Below are positions 1-11,985 of a stretch of DNA of 64,000 nt, in pieces; the stretch's first letter is position 1; each line of letters begins with the position of its first letter. Below the pieces are notes generated by a model. That model did not search any database and was not told where the DNA came from. It worked only from the letters and a program-made list of their open reading frames with translations. Location: positions 29,948,951 through 30,012,950 of the forward strand of contig OX388311.1 of assembly GCA_947579605.1 (NCBI GenBank). Reading direction: 5' to 3'. Source of the stretch: Athripsodes cinereus (Eukaryota > Arthropoda > Insecta > Trichoptera > Leptoceridae). Position numbers and translations under genes: made by a program.

Positions 1-700
1 CACATATTGTGGAATACATAAAACTTCTTACACTCAATAGTGCATTCTATAGAATTCCCGATACAAAAATAATTATCTATTAATAAACACTGCAACTTTA
101 AAATTAAGTGAATTTAAACTCACTACCCGACTTTTAATACCAGTGCGCTGTTACCTAATAGAACCATATACTTGTTACCTAATGGAATTTTCGTGTTGAA
201 AGGATGTTGTTAATTGTTTATAGCTATTTCGCAATTAATATCCTGTTTATCATTACAATTATTATTCTCTTTTTTATCCACGTGCATTGATAAATAACAT
301 ATAAGATCGAGCATTTTACTCAATTTTATTTTATATACCTACGTCCACAATGTCTGACGATCTGAACGTTCTTCATCCCCAATACACTGTTCTTATGACA
401 ACAAAATTAAAACGTTAGGAGTATCGTGGGAAGAGATGTCTTAATTGGAGCAAAGACTGTCTTAAATAGAAGAGACTGGTTACTTCCCTCTGTTCCCTGG
501 AGGAATTTTGGATCACGTAAATTTGTGGTCTTGTAATCACCTACAGAGATAATAAAATAGAGATGCCTCAAAATAACAATCACTATATTTTTTTCAAATC
601 ATTGTGTCAAAAGATCTATCCAACTTATTTCAAATTTACTTTTGTGATTCTTTGTCACTATAGATGGCTTTTTCGGGCTTAAATAATTTGAATTAGAAAA
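1..700. other. AT-rich non-coding sequence
   Basis: No convincing gene, RNA or repeat structure was recognised. If the Hey exon at 9203 belongs to a gene extending leftwards, this stretch is intron; that is inference from the missing bHLH exons. Confidence 0.4.
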
Positions 701-900
701 TCCAACGGTAGAAGGATGTTATATACAAGATTATCGCACAGACAGCGTGCTCTACGATATTTTGGACAGGTCACGAGAAAAGAGGTAGACAGCCTCGAGA
801 AACTGGTGATGACTGGGATGATGATGAGCACACTACACGCCACATGGAGTTCTGCATACGCCAAAGGATCGTACATTATGGCAACAGATGGCGGATAGAA
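700..900 (+). pseudogene. LINE reverse-transcriptase C-terminal remnant
   Basis: Translation of 716-898 gives RLSHRQRALRYFGQVTRKE followed by LEKLV and a glycine-rich turn. This resembles the C-terminal tail after the reverse transcriptase of non-LTR elements, where a basic helix ending RxLxxFGHVxRKE is followed by LEKLVLTG. The reading frame decays within about 60 codons and no polymerase core is present, so this is a dead fragment. A related tail lies at 21335-21640. Assignment is by motif only. Confidence 0.5.
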
Positions 901-985
901 TGATGCTTGATGGTCACGAATCAAAGTGAAAGACCGATGAAAAAGAAGATATGAGATACGTGTCAATTAATATAAAAATTGGAAT

Positions 986-3000
986 ACTTACATAGTGATA
1001 ACATTCAGTTAAAAGTGGCAACCTGTTATTTTTTAATGCTGTTATTCCTTCTTATCTTTGTGATATATGTGCGTACTTAGTATCTATGTATGTATATAGA
1101 TAATAGGTATCTTCTGATCTAAACGGCAGCTGTTCCGTATTAGGTACATACTATAGAAGCTGATAAGTCACCCATGAATGAAAAGAACAGTGTATGTTTG
1201 TTGTGTTTCTCTGTCTGTTTCTTTCTCACAATATTATAATCGTGTGAATCTTGAAATTCTTCGAATGTCTAATCAAATCATATTGGATAGGTACTCATTT
1301 GACTTGATTATACAATTTCTTCCGTCCACTGCTGAACACAAGCCCCCCCCCTATTTTCCAGGCTCTGTTCTGCGTTTTTTGCAACCGGTCACCAGCAATT
1401 CATGTAATACCTTCAGACCATTGTATACACAACATTACTGATCTGTACCAGTTGTAGAGTATACTTAATAGAATAGGCCTCGCACTCTTTTCTGTAACAT
1501 TTTTAGTATCCTGATATAAAATCCAGGTACCTATGTACCTATCAGCACATTTGATATTTTGTTACTATTAAAAAATAATAAGCTGTCTAGTGTAAAGAGT
1601 ACCAACAAAATAATTTGAGATGTGTCACCTACCCTAATACAATAAATATCCACAGGACCTGCTATACTGCTCTCAACAATACAGAATTGTGGATAATACC
1701 ATTTATAATCTTAAAAAGTGCTTCAACGCAAAAATATAATCAATTAAACGTTTTTATTATGCTCGATAGTATGAACGTGTCAGGAGAGACCTCCCCCGTT
1801 AGTTAGTTACCTCTTTGTGGGAGATTCCGAGATGATGTTATCAAATTATGCGTAACCATTAGTTGAATATTATTATTACTATTATTTACTAGAGTAGTTT
1901 TACCCAGTTTCGCTAAGGTAAATAAACATCTAATTAACAAATTATGATTTGTAAATTATAGGTATTTTCTACAGCATAAGACTTGTTGATTATAGCGTAG
2001 GTATTTTCCTTCAAAACGACTATATTTTTCGTTGTTGTAAAATATTGAAAAATTGACAACACCATCATTCAAATACCCTTGAGAATGGCATCCGTGTTCT
2101 AACACAATATAAACTAAATTTTCAAATTTCATACAAATCTAATAACACTAATATCTCTTTCAATGCATATTTTTTTTTAAAAAACAGCCTTAAGCCTGCC
2201 TAGTAGATGAAACATTGTACAGAGTGTGTTATTTTTATATACGTACTTATATACAAACGGACTTAAATATTAATATATAGATTGACATTACAGGAATCGA
2301 ATCCGAAGCACCTGTCTATTGAAGCAATTATTATTATTATTATGGGCACTATTCTACCGTGACCATTATCATCATCATTGCTTCCATCACTAACATTGTA
2401 TAGCGTTGGTACTTACATGTTCTCACGGTTGATGAGTGACTCCCAAACTGTGCACTATCGCACCATACCAATTTTCCAAAAACAACCAATTCCACATATT
2501 TTTCAAAATTTCTTACTATTATTTTCTAAAATATATTACTCGTATAATTTTATTTATTAAATACTCAGACAAGCAATCAAAATATCAGCACAATCATACC
2601 ATTTTATTACAAAACCAATATACGAAAATCATCTTTATGACATATAAGAATGTTGTTTTATTATATTTCATATTCCTTTATTATTTATTGAATTAGGAAT
2701 AGTTTATTTTTGCATATTGTAATCGTATATTGTAACAATTATTATTTTTACTTTATTCGTCAAAAAAAAAAAAAAAATAATGTGTAGGCACTGTAAGTTT
2801 CAGTGATAATTTTTCTCAGTGTGTGAGAAAATAAACTTGAGAAACATCATTTATAGATTTATATTGATTCTTTAGAAATACATAACTGCATAATATTTAT
2901 ACGCATCAATAGTTAGGTGAGTAATTGAATAAAATATATATTTACTAGTACCTACCTGATAATAATCTTACTCAGTGCCTAGGTACGTAAATAATAATTA
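986..3000. other. AT-rich non-coding sequence with simple repeats
   Basis: No gene recognised. There are short trinucleotide runs (ATT near 2328-2342, ATC near 2367-2380) and a poly-A run near 2762-2776. Near 1895 the text 'tttacccagtttcgct' echoes the start of the repeat at 4025, suggesting an old copy of the same element. Confidence 0.4.
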
Positions 3001-3600
3001 CTTATAGTTATAATGATGAGACGAGATGGACGGATTTTATGTAGAGTAAAGTGTGAAGAAATGAAGTGGAAGGAAGCTAATCGAGAGAGACAGAGAGAGA
3101 GAATGCGGAGGAAGGATTGTCTCGTGGGAGCGGAAAAAATCGAAAGAAGAGGTGATATGATATTATGGGACCATGACTAAGAGAAATATAAACATTAAAT
3201 ACCAGAACTATTATGACTTGCAATAATACTTACATAAAATATAACGTATGTATTATTTCTTTTTTGTACAATGTCTATATGTCTATTATCATCTCGCCTT
3301 TAAATGTTCCTCTCGGGAACACAAGGCAGAGAGCAGCCTCCTCCATTCAGAGCGTCTCTGGGCCAATCACCTCTTTCTACGACATTCCTAGTGACTTTAT
3401 GCTAATATGACTAACGTTCTCACGTATTATCTCTGAACTCTCACAAAATATACAAAAGTATTAAATCCTTTTTAAGATCAAACAAACATGTGTTGCAATC
3501 TTTTTATAATGTAATTATTTTATTATTATTATTTACTTATTGTAATCAATGTGCAGTAAAGAATGAATCAATATATACATTTTGTAGAGTATTTTTAAAT
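3000..3600. repeat. Decayed LINE-like fragments
   Basis: 3005-3175 is purine-rich and reads weakly as a charged LINE-type tail (EANRERQRERM). 3490-3580 ends with 'caatgtgcagtaaagaatg', the same 3' text found after the LINE-tail repeat at 50400-50530 and 51885-52015. Both are old fragments; the first is the less certain. Confidence 0.3.
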
Positions 3601-4024
3601 TACTGAATTGGCTCAAATAGCTCAGTTTTGGGTACATAGGCTAATAAATTATTTTTTAACTCTGTAGTGATAAGATATTTTCTAAAGCTATAAAATATAA
3701 CGACTGTTCACATAAATCGAGCTCGTCCCAAACGAAGGTGTGACTTAGCCTCCAAACTATACCAGACGCCCTACCGTATCACCAAACAACTGACGTAATA
3801 GTCTATAAGAAAAACAATTGCTTTTAATAATTTTGTGGACATTTCGTACCCATTAATATTTCACCATAAGGTTCCGAATAAATTACAATTAATTTACATT
3901 TATCATTCCATGTGGTGAAATCGGTACAAGCTATGTCCTATCCATCCCACCATTCTTACTAATCGTGTGAAAAATATTCAAAATAGTACATAATGATAAT
4001 CTATAAACATGCACTACTAGTGTA

Positions 4025-4330
4025 ACTTTACCCGGCTTCGCTCAAGCTATAAACATCGAATTGCCAAATTAACACTTGCAGATAATATTAGTAGGGTTGG
4101 GATCAAAATGAGTCAAATATGTAATTTACATTTTTGACTAAATATGCAGAAATATTCTTAAACTGCGTTTTCCAAAATTGTCCAATCCTATGAAACTTCT
4201 GCATAAAATAGCGGAGAAAATAAATGTTAGTATGGAAATCTGACAAAATCTGGTTTTTGGGCTCTACTGATATTTAACTACAAAAAAATTTGGCCAGTTC
4301 TAGGCCACATATAAATTCAACAAATTGACA
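4025..4330 (+). repeat. Dispersed repeat paired with 37640-37910
   Basis: The segment from 'ttttccaaaattg' through 'gttagtatggaaatc' to 'aggccacatata' matches the order and wording of 37757-37910 ('ttttccaaaacag', 'gttagtatgcaaatc', 'aaaccacatata'). It begins after 'tttacccggcttcgct', which also occurs as a diverged version near 1895. No coding capacity is visible. Element class is not assignable from two copies. Confidence 0.55.
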
Positions 4331-4984
4331 TAAAAATGTTGTGTCTTGACAAAAATTGCAGAACAACATATTTAATTACCTAGTCAAGTTTGTGAGTTTT
4401 ATTAATATCTCATCAATATAAAAAATATTAATGCCTTTTGCCTAAAATCTGCTGAAAGGATGTGACCTTGTTTAGAATGTATTCTTTTATCTCTATCTTA
4501 CCTAATAACTGTGTGCATAAAGAACATATAAACGTACGAACGGACATATTTTTTTATATAATTACCGTATCAAAATATACACACATGAATATACATAGAT
4601 GATAATATAATATTTTTATATTATGGGGGAGGTTTGGCAGTGTGTATACCTACATAATATGTGTAGTGGAAGGGTAGTATAGGAAAGTAGTACCTATATA
4701 GGTACCTACTTCCACTAAGCGTGGGAAATGGGGTTGAAAAAAAAAGAACTTTTATAAACTGTAATCACCCCCAATTGACTACAGTGGTGATTGTTTTGAA
4801 CTTTTAGACTTTAGATTGTGATCAGGTCTGGTCAACTACCTTCGGACTACAATTACAATGATACACAACAATAGTAAATATTTATTTATTTTTATATCAT
4901 ATCGATGTAACATTAGAAAGCTCTCAGTCGTGGATTTGTGAATAAATAAATAGTAAAAACAAAAAAACAGACAATAACCCGTTC

Positions 4985-5150
4985 GTCGGTAGCCTGGAGG
5001 TAGAGGTTTGGCCTCGTGAACGGGGATCTGTGGTTCGATCCTTGGTGCCGGTAAACTCCCCTTTCACGACACAAGCTTTTAGCTTACTGTAAAAGGTGTA
5101 TAAAGTTGTATTTAATTGGGTTTATAACAAAACCCGGATAATATATATTT
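4985..5150 (+). mobile_element. tRNA-derived SINE, copy 1
   Basis: The head reads 'gtcggtagcctggaggtag' (A-box-like) and then 'ggttcgatcc' (B box, 5032-5041). The 5' GTCGGTA can pair with TGCCGG after the B box, recalling an acceptor stem. A ~90-bp tail follows, ending 'gggtttataacaaaaccc'. The copy at 11823-11985 shares head and tail, so this is a SINE rather than a tRNA gene. Confidence 0.8.
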
Positions 5151-5624
5151 TATAAAAAAGCTACAAACAAAGATATAGATCATCCAATTTCATATTTTAA
5201 TTAGGATTTTTAATTAAGATTCAAAGGTGCACACAATTATATTTTTGTAGATCATTATACCATACTCGCAGTCGCAAGTTATCTACCCCTGTTTTAGATA
5301 GCGGATTCTCACAATATGACGTAACCACTGCAGTGGACTTGATATTATTCACAAATAATTCACCCCATGTTCTCATACTGTTTTATGAGTACCATATGCT
5401 TAAAGCTTAGAGGTATTATTGCAATGTATAAAGCGGGTGGTGAGCTTTTTGTATAGGGAATACATATTAATTATTATCAGTACCTACCTATAAAACATAG
5501 TATGATAAATTAATTACATTTGGAATGTTTTGTTTTACCTGGTACATTTATCTATTAGACAAACTTTTTTTGTCTATTTAGATGGTTGTTTGTATGTTTG
5601 TAGATGTTAAATGTCAAAAGTAGC

Positions 5625-6083
5625 ATTCACATAGCTTCACTTTGGATGATCATCCAGAGTGTCAGGGTCAAACCTGTTCATCGAAAGTGAAGACGTCTGT
5701 TCACACTTTTTCATCCTATGCTTTCACTGCCATGTCAACACTCTCAGTCATGTTATATGTAGTTTAACATATTTTCGTACAAAAATAATTAAACACATTC
5801 AAAAATGAAAAATAACACATATAATAAACTAATATAGCTCTCGATTGCATAATAATTTTGTACGTGATTCTAACATTCAATACAAATTCATAGAGAATAA
5901 AACAAATAATAAGATAAAACTTGTTTATGGTCGTTTCAGTGAAAGGACCTTTCATCAAAATTATGACGAGTGGTAATCTCTTTCCTCCGCCATCGCTAGT
6001 GATCACTATTGATGAAACGCCCGTTCACACCTATTCATCTTGGAGGATCATCCGGAGTGATCACTGAAAGTGAACAAATGTGA
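5625..6083. mobile_element. Non-autonomous DNA transposon with ~36-bp inverted ends
   Basis: The left end (5625-5660) starts 'ttcacatagcttcacttt' and runs to 'gatcatccagagtg'. The right end (6043-6083), read in reverse complement, starts 'ttcacatttgttcacttt' and contains 'gatcactccggatgatcc'. The ~390-bp interior has no coding sequence. Target duplication was not resolved. Confidence 0.65.
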
Positions 6084-6109
6084 AAGACCCTTTATTCGTG
6101 ATATTTTAC

Positions 6110-6360
6110 GAAATCCTGCCTTTTACAGGACACTCAGAAACTTACAGAAACGAAAGGAAATCTGTTGTTTGACGGGGATTTCACGGAACTAAAAAAAAGT
6201 TTTCAGTAATTTATTATTATATATTTCTTTGAAAAGACATTAAGCTTCTTTAATTCATCGATGAGATATGCCACCCACCCTAAATGTTTCGTCTTTTTAG
6301 AGTACAAAGAGCCACTTATATGTTCATTACTTTTAGATGCTCTGCCGGCAACATCATTTT
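6110..6360. repeat. R240 repeat fragments
   Basis: 6113-6180 carries 'ctgccttttacaggacact' followed by 'agaaacttacag', the signature of one half of R240. 6255-6360 carries 'gccacccaccctaaatg' and downstream text of the other half in opposite orientation. This looks like a rearranged or doubly inserted copy. Confidence 0.5.
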
Positions 6361-6479
6361 CGGGAGACGATGCGATAGCATAAAAAACAGAGATAGAAAA
6401 ATAAAAAAATAAAATTAATGAGCAATGTTTAGAGTATTTACTACCTATTTGTTATTGTTTGACTAGATTTGGGCACGGC

Positions 6480-6775
6480 ACGATGTCAATACTAATCATA
6501 CATCTCGATTGAGAACCACGTGTACACAATAAAATATTTTGCAAACCTAATCGGAAGTAGTGAGAAAAGTGCCAATAAAAACAGTTTGGTTTAGATGAAA
6601 TATTTCTCTATTGGTGAACCTTATAATATCGTTACAGTAAGAATGGCAGAATTGATGAACGTTGTCCAATGCCAGTCTAGAGCCAATTCGTAAGCGTTGG
6701 GACGCCTTTCTCTCTTCTTCCGATTAGATTTTGCACAATGTTACATTGTTTTCCAATAGAGATGTCTGAAATAAA
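6480..6775. repeat. Repeat P, inverted and rearranged copy
   Basis: 6505-6570 reads in the same direction as the copy at 58421-58490 ('ctcgattgagaacc', 'ctaatcggaagtagtgag'). 6640-6770 reads in the opposite direction ('gccaattcgtaagcgttggg', 'cttccgattagattttgcac'). Two half-copies therefore face each other. Confidence 0.6.
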
Positions 6776-7339
6776 AGACAGTTGAAAACAATAAACATAT
6801 TGGTCTTTAGACACAAGCAGGTTACTGTAACAATTACTAATTAAAATAAACTAACAGGTACAAGTTGCATTAACATTATTATGCACAAAGGGGTTATAAC
6901 TACAATTATTATACATACAAATATCATTATTAAAATGTACCTACCACCTAAAACAGGTGTATGTGTGTGCGTGCGAGCTGCGTCTAAAGCTACTATACAC
7001 TATCATCACTTGCATACAAGCAGAGAGACAACAACAGACAACACCCTTTTACAATAAATGATAATAATAATAATAAACACAACCACGGAACTTGATATAA
7101 AGAGACATTCCCACGGACGTTGGTTGTCCCCCTTCATATTTTATTTGCGCTACCTATAATAATACCTATATAATATGTACATACTATAAACGTGTACTAA
7201 CTATGTAAATACCTACTAGGTATACCTATATTGTTAAATGTACATAGGTAGGTATGGTATCTAATGTATGTTGTCAATACGAGCTCATACATAAACTATA
7301 TATTTATTTACTATTTTTATTTTATGCATAAGACATTTT
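6776..7339. other. Non-coding AT-rich sequence
   Basis: No gene recognised. It contains short microsatellites (an AAT run near 7060-7074) and several self-complementary 'aggtacct'-type words that recur across the window. Confidence 0.4.
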
Positions 7340-7502
7340 ACATCCTCAGCAGTGATGAGGTTTGCCACCCATCCTGAATATCTTATTTTTTTGTTGGCAC
7401 TGAGAGGACAGCTTGCATGTTTATTGCTTGCAGATAGTCTGATGGCCACCCCACTTGTGGGATATGCCGTGATGGGATAGTAGTAGTAGTAGTAGTAGTA
7501 TT
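7340..7502 (-). repeat. R240 copy with TAG microsatellite end
   Basis: Reads 'gatgaggtttgccacccatc' then 'ggcactgagaggacagcttg' and 'ccccacttgtgggatatgcc', ending in a run of TAG repeats (7480-7500). The copy at 54875-55127 ends in the same TAG run, which suggests a retroposon tail rather than an independent microsatellite. An antisense 103-codon frame here is an artefact of the repeat. Confidence 0.7.
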
Positions 7503-7677
7503 TAAATAAACCCAAATACATCTCCAACCACCCCATACTTAGTAATAATATGCTTGCGCGGAAATAATTCAATTTTAAAATCGTGACTATCATCACACTA
7601 CTGTCTCAAATATTATGATCATAATTATTTATAACAAAATAAAAATATGTTTAAAAGTTTTACTAATTGCTATGGGT

Positions 7678-7775
7678 ATTATAGTGACCTAGGTTTTGAC
7701 ATTCGATGTCATTTTCGAACTCGAGTCATCGAGTCGAAAAAAATATCGCATGTCGAAACCTAGGCCACTATAATA
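7678..7775. repeat. 98-bp palindrome
   Basis: The arms are 'tattatagtgacctaggttt' at the left and 'aaacctaggccactataata' at the right, with one or two mismatches. The interior 'cgaactcgagtcatcgagtc' is also partly self-complementary. It looks like a very short hairpin-type MITE. Confidence 0.6.
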
Positions 7776-7830
7776 GTTTAACTAGTCAAACTTTGATGGT
7801 AGATATATAAAAAATAAATATATTTTTTTT

Positions 7831-8240
7831 AAACATATTTGATATCAATAAAACACTGTTTTACTTTTCACTATTGATTTATTAATACTCAAGCGCTTTC
7901 GTCAAGTTAGCTTGACATTTTCATTTTAATTGCTTTGGAAACATTGGAAATACATAGAAATATTAAAAATATTGTAAATATTCAAATACCCCATCCATCA
8001 CCATTGTTGAAACCAATTGTTCATCCACCATTATCTTAACTACTCCTACTTCCTTACCCCTTCTTTTCTGTTTTTAGATACCTACATATAAAAAATATTG
8101 TTGTTGCATGTGACTTTGAGAAAAAAATTTCTTGTAATTAGTTCTCTTGAAAATGTCAAGCTAACTTGACGAAAGCGCTTGAGTATTAATAAATCAATAG
8201 TGAAAAGTAAAACAGTGTTATATTAATATCAAATATGTTT
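7831..8240. mobile_element. MITE with ~90-bp inverted arms
   Basis: The left arm (7831-7922) starts 'aaacatatttgatatcaata' and includes 'aaaacactgttttacttttc'. The right arm (8150-8240) is its reverse complement with a few differences. The ~225-bp centre is unrelated single-copy text. The inner end of each arm carries 'gtcaagttagcttgac', itself a palindrome. No coding sequence. Confidence 0.8.
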
Positions 8241-8249
8241 AAAATGTCT

Positions 8250-9202
8250 TTTCACAATGTGAACACACAAACTCTAGATCATATAATTTTTTTCTCTAAA
8301 TATCCTTTTGTAGTAACCTGTGTAACGAATGTACATATTTTGCACTAATATTTTTGATATCATATTTGAAATATCATGCATGCATGGTCGTGTAACTTAC
8401 CTACAAGAGAAACTAAAGCTAAATCTTCCCCTTTTTATATAAAATCACAATCACTACTACATTATACTGTCAAGTCGCCCTCCTTGCTGCGTCTTGAAGG
8501 GCATATTTTATTGAATATTATTATTATTATTGTAGATATACCTATACTTACTCGCAGTTTCCTTTTAAAATTCACCCCTAAATGTTGTTAAAAATAAAAA
8601 TAATAGTTATATTATATACCTACTTATAATCTTTATGTATAAGTACATCCATCTTTTATTGTTCATGATTGTGTAAAATGGAATAAACTTGTTTTCGGTA
8701 TGAAAAGTAGTTACATAGTGCACGACGCACTCCACAATTTTAAATATCCCTATTTTTTTTTTCTTTCGCCATTTCTATTATTATTTTAAATTAATTCTAT
8801 TTTAAATCAGTAAGTTTTTCTTTATTTCGTAAGGATGAACAAACGACTGTCAAATCTGGTTAAACAAATAATTAAAATAATATAGATTCCAGATATTTTT
8901 ATAGCTTTCATTTATAGAAAAACATCGAAGTGATTTATGTAAGAGTATATACAACATATTATCACATTCGAAAGAAATACTGATTTACAATTACGTAATT
9001 GTCTGAAATTCTTTGCAAATTTGTGTTGATTTATATCACCTACATAATAATATGTAGATATTTATTATTTCATTAACACTCTTCGATATTTTATCAACTA
9101 ATATTGTGCATTTAAGCTTTAATGTTTAAAAGTAAAATGGAATACAAATTATGACTGATTTTTTTTAAATCTTTAACTAATGAACTGTTCCATTTGTTTC
9201 AG
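8250..9202. other. Non-coding sequence left of the Hey exon
   Basis: No gene or clear repeat recognised. The last 20 bases contain the polypyrimidine tract and AG (9201-9202) that define the acceptor for the Hey exon, so at least the right part is intron. Confidence 0.5.
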
Positions 9203-9747
9203 GTTTAGACACATTGGCCTACGATCCACAACGCTACGCAATGGACTACCACAATATTGGATTCCGGGAGTGTGCTTCAGAAGTAGCAAGATATCTAGTC
9301 TCTTGCGAGGGTCTAGATATTCAAGATCCAATGAGATTGAGGCTAATGAGTCATCTACAGTGCTTCGCTGCCCAAAGGGAGCTTGCATCCAAGTCTTGTT
9401 CTACAACTCCTTATCCAACTGCTTATCCTCCAAGTTACCCTCAAGTTGGTGGTGCTCAACCTCATAGTTATAGTCATGCTCATTCTCATGCTCACGCGCC
9501 GTTAAGTGCAGCTCCTACAACTCATCCAACACTGCATGAACATCATGGTTATACTGAAACATCTGTATCATCACCTCCAGTACCTGCCCCTCTGCCCGTG
9601 ATGAGTTCTTCAAGTTATGTGACCAGTCCTCATGTTCCTACCTCATATCACCATCCTACTCCAAGTTCTGCTCCGCCTCCTCATCACCAATACTCCCAGA
9701 GTGGATCCAAGCCTTACAGACCTTGGGGTGCTGAATTAGCTTACTGA
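9203..9747 (+). CDS. Hey: Hey, last coding exon (bHLH-Orange repressor with YRPW)
   Basis: This is the 3' coding exon of the hairy/E(spl)-related repressor Hey, a nuclear DNA-binding Notch-pathway effector. The exon follows 'catttgtttcag', begins with the last two bases of a split codon (nGT, probably Gly) and encodes 180 residues. It opens LDTLAYDPQRYAMDYHNIGF, the family linker into the Orange domain, and continues FRECASEVARYL to SHLQCFAAQREL. A Pro/Ser/His-rich tail follows, including SYSHAHSHAHA. The C-terminus KPYRPWGAELAY carries the YRPW tetrapeptide and a TEIGAF-like tail that separate Hey from Hes. The bHLH exons are not visible in this window and presumably lie to the left. Identification is firm; gene completeness cannot be judged. 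Confidence 0.95.
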
Positions 9748-11140
9748 CAGAGAGATTTTAACCAAGGTTAATAGAAATTGAAATATTATTTAAAATAAAA
9801 AAGCCTTACACCAAAACAACGAATTAGGTACATATTATGATTATGAATTTACAAAAAGAAGAACATATTCTTATGAATGAAAAGACAATCGATAGTATAC
9901 TAATGCATTTAAAAATAGGATATGAATTCGTAATACCATATTATGAAAAAAAGTTACATTCGTAAAGTTAATTTTGAAATTAGAATAGTATGTTCCCGTA
10001 ACTTTTTGAATAATACCTATGTTTTAGAAATACTGATATTGTTTTCAATTAAGAATGTTTTCCATTACAAAAAAAAACATATCGCATAATAACGAAATAT
10101 GCATAAACATATCAGCTCATATATTTGATAAAAACAAAACTTATATTGCATTCTTTTGAATGTTCTTATTAACATTTTTAAATATTTATTGCCAAAAATT
10201 ACCAAAATAAATAATATTATATGTAGGTACAAACCAATGAGTGAAACGAATTTAGTCATAGCTTAGTAGATACTTATGGTCTAGTTGTAATAAATTATTT
10301 ATATAAATTACTATGTTTAAGATATAACTATAAAATGAATTTTATTAAATATGAATATTAAAAATTATACCCACCTACAAATATATTTTTGGAGATATTT
10401 TATTGAAATACGAATAACACGAATTTTCTTTTGTATAATAAATGTTAATGTGATTTTATTCTATATAATATTTGTAAATACACATCGATTCAAATTTGGA
10501 TGATTGAGAAAAAATTAACAAATAAAATGACATATGCACTTTGTATTCTGATGTCCAGCACGAAACATCAAAAAATACAAAATTAATACATGTCTTTACA
10601 TATTTGGATAAAACTGGCTTCATTTTGAAAAACAGTTTGAACCTAATGAAAATTATTATTTCTGTGTTTTCTTTAATCATCCAATAATTTATATTTTTTT
10701 ATAAATATTTGTACACGAGTGATAAATAATATTAAGAACATATGTATTGTTATGAAAATAAATTATTTATTTTTTATAATAACTGTTTTCTTTTATTATT
10801 AAAATGTCTATTGATATATTTACTTGTTCTGAAACAGTCAATAAAACAAATTAATAACAATATTGCAAAGATAAATTATGGACGAAAAAAGCCTCCCGAT
10901 TTTATCATAATACAAAAAAGAATGTATTTTCTATTTTCTTTCCATCACAACTTATTCCACAAGTACCATAATAGTAAGACATACCTACATAATGTGTGGC
11001 GTACTTGATCGCTGAATCAAATATGTTAAACATCATCTTATAGGCAGATACTTAATGTATTATGAATAGTCGAACTCACAAAAAGTATGATAGACATAGA
11101 GTAAGTTAGTAATAACAAAGAGATATATAATAATGGTAGA
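9748..11140. other. Hey 3' UTR and flanking AT-rich sequence
   Basis: The stop codon of Hey is followed by very AT-rich sequence with several AATAAA-like words, for example near 10288 and 10435. None can be chosen as the real cleavage signal from sequence alone. No other gene is evident. Confidence 0.4.
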
Positions 11141-11318
11141 ATTAAAATAGATTTAAAATAAAACACTGTATTACTTTCACTATGAATAATATTTGACTCA
11201 GAGGCCTTTCAGGTAGACACCCATCATCTGTGAGTTTTTATTAGTAGCCCACTGATGGCTGAGTCAAACGTTATTCATATTGAAAGTAACACAGTGTTTT
11301 ATGTAAATCTATTTTAAT
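11141..11318. mobile_element. MITE with ~60-bp inverted arms
   Basis: The left arm starts 'attaaaatagatttaaaata' and continues 'aaaacactgtattactttca'. The right arm is its inverse, ending 'atgtaaatctattttaat'. The arm motif AAAACACTGT..TTACTTTCACTAT is shared with the MITE at 7831-8240, but the interior differs. Short inverted 'gactcag'/'ctgagtc' words sit at the inner arm ends. Confidence 0.8.
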
Positions 11319-11424
11319 TATATTAAAATGAACTTTCACAAAGTTATTCCACGTACTATACAATCATTATAATAATGGTATTCCAGACAATATTAAAATG
11401 ATTGTACATATATGAATTTGAGGT

Positions 11425-11500
11425 AGTTGCATGGAAGTGATCACGCTTTTGCGATAAACTCGCTCTATATATTCATTGTATTGAATAAGAATATTTATCA
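11425..11500 (+). repeat. LINE-tail repeat fragment
   Basis: Matches the dispersed text 'ttgcgataaactcgc' followed by a 'tatattcattgtattgaat' stretch, as in the fuller copies at 50400-50530 and 51885-52015. Confidence 0.55.
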
Positions 11501-11589
11501 CTTTAGATACCATTTGTGCACACCTATACAAATGATGGTCACGATCCTCAGCACTGAGGGACCGACAACAAAGAAGAAGAAGAAAGATA

Positions 11590-11770
11590 CCATTTAAAGG
11601 CAGGCTAGGTACCATGAGTACAATGAATTGGAGAGTATGTATGAGAAATTGCATGGCTATTGTGATGGAAGCAAAAGGCATGTGCAGGGACAGAAGATAA
11701 TGGATCCCGATCCTTTCTGCCTGCCCCGCGAGGAAATTGGCGTGATGGTATGTATGTATCTTTGAAAATA
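11590..11770 (+). pseudogene. LINE fragment related to 57590-57860
   Basis: A translation includes RVCMRNCMAIVMEAKGMCR, closely parallel to RACMRNCMTVTEAKGVRKGG from the minus strand at 57590-57860. The two therefore descend from the same coding repeat, probably the extreme C-terminus of a non-LTR retrotransposon ORF. Stops interrupt the frame. Confidence 0.5.
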
Positions 11771-11822
11771 TGCAAAGGAACAACAACTAGGCCAGCAACA
11801 AAAAGTAAATCTATCATTAGTC

Positions 11823-11985
11823 AGTCGGTAGCCTGGAGGTAGAGTCTCGGTCTCGTGAACAGGGGGTCCGTGGTTCGATCCCAGGTGCCGGCAAACTCCC
11901 CTTTAACGACACAAGCTTTTAGCTTACTGTGAAAGATGTATGAGGTTGTATTTGGGTTTATAACAAAACTTAGATATATCTTCTT
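11823..11985 (+). mobile_element. tRNA-derived SINE, copy 2
   Basis: Head 'gtcggtagcctggaggtag', B box 'ggttcgatccc' (11872-11882) and 'ggtgccggc', followed by the tail 'ctcccctttaacgacacaag'. Near-identical to 4985-5150. It lies between Hey and the minus-strand gene at 12491. Confidence 0.8.

Noticed and set aside
4985..5060. Apparent tRNA gene on the plus strand
   Set aside because: Same reasoning: the 165-bp unit recurs at 11823-11985 including the non-tRNA tail.
7285..7596. 103-codon minus-strand frame with a hydrophobic and tyrosine-rich stretch
   Set aside because: Frame across an R240 copy and its TAG microsatellite; similar broken frames occur in other R240 copies.
9180..9467. Overlapping frames on both strands over the Hey exon
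   Set aside because: The Orange domain and YRPW tail fix the correct frame; the others are shadows.
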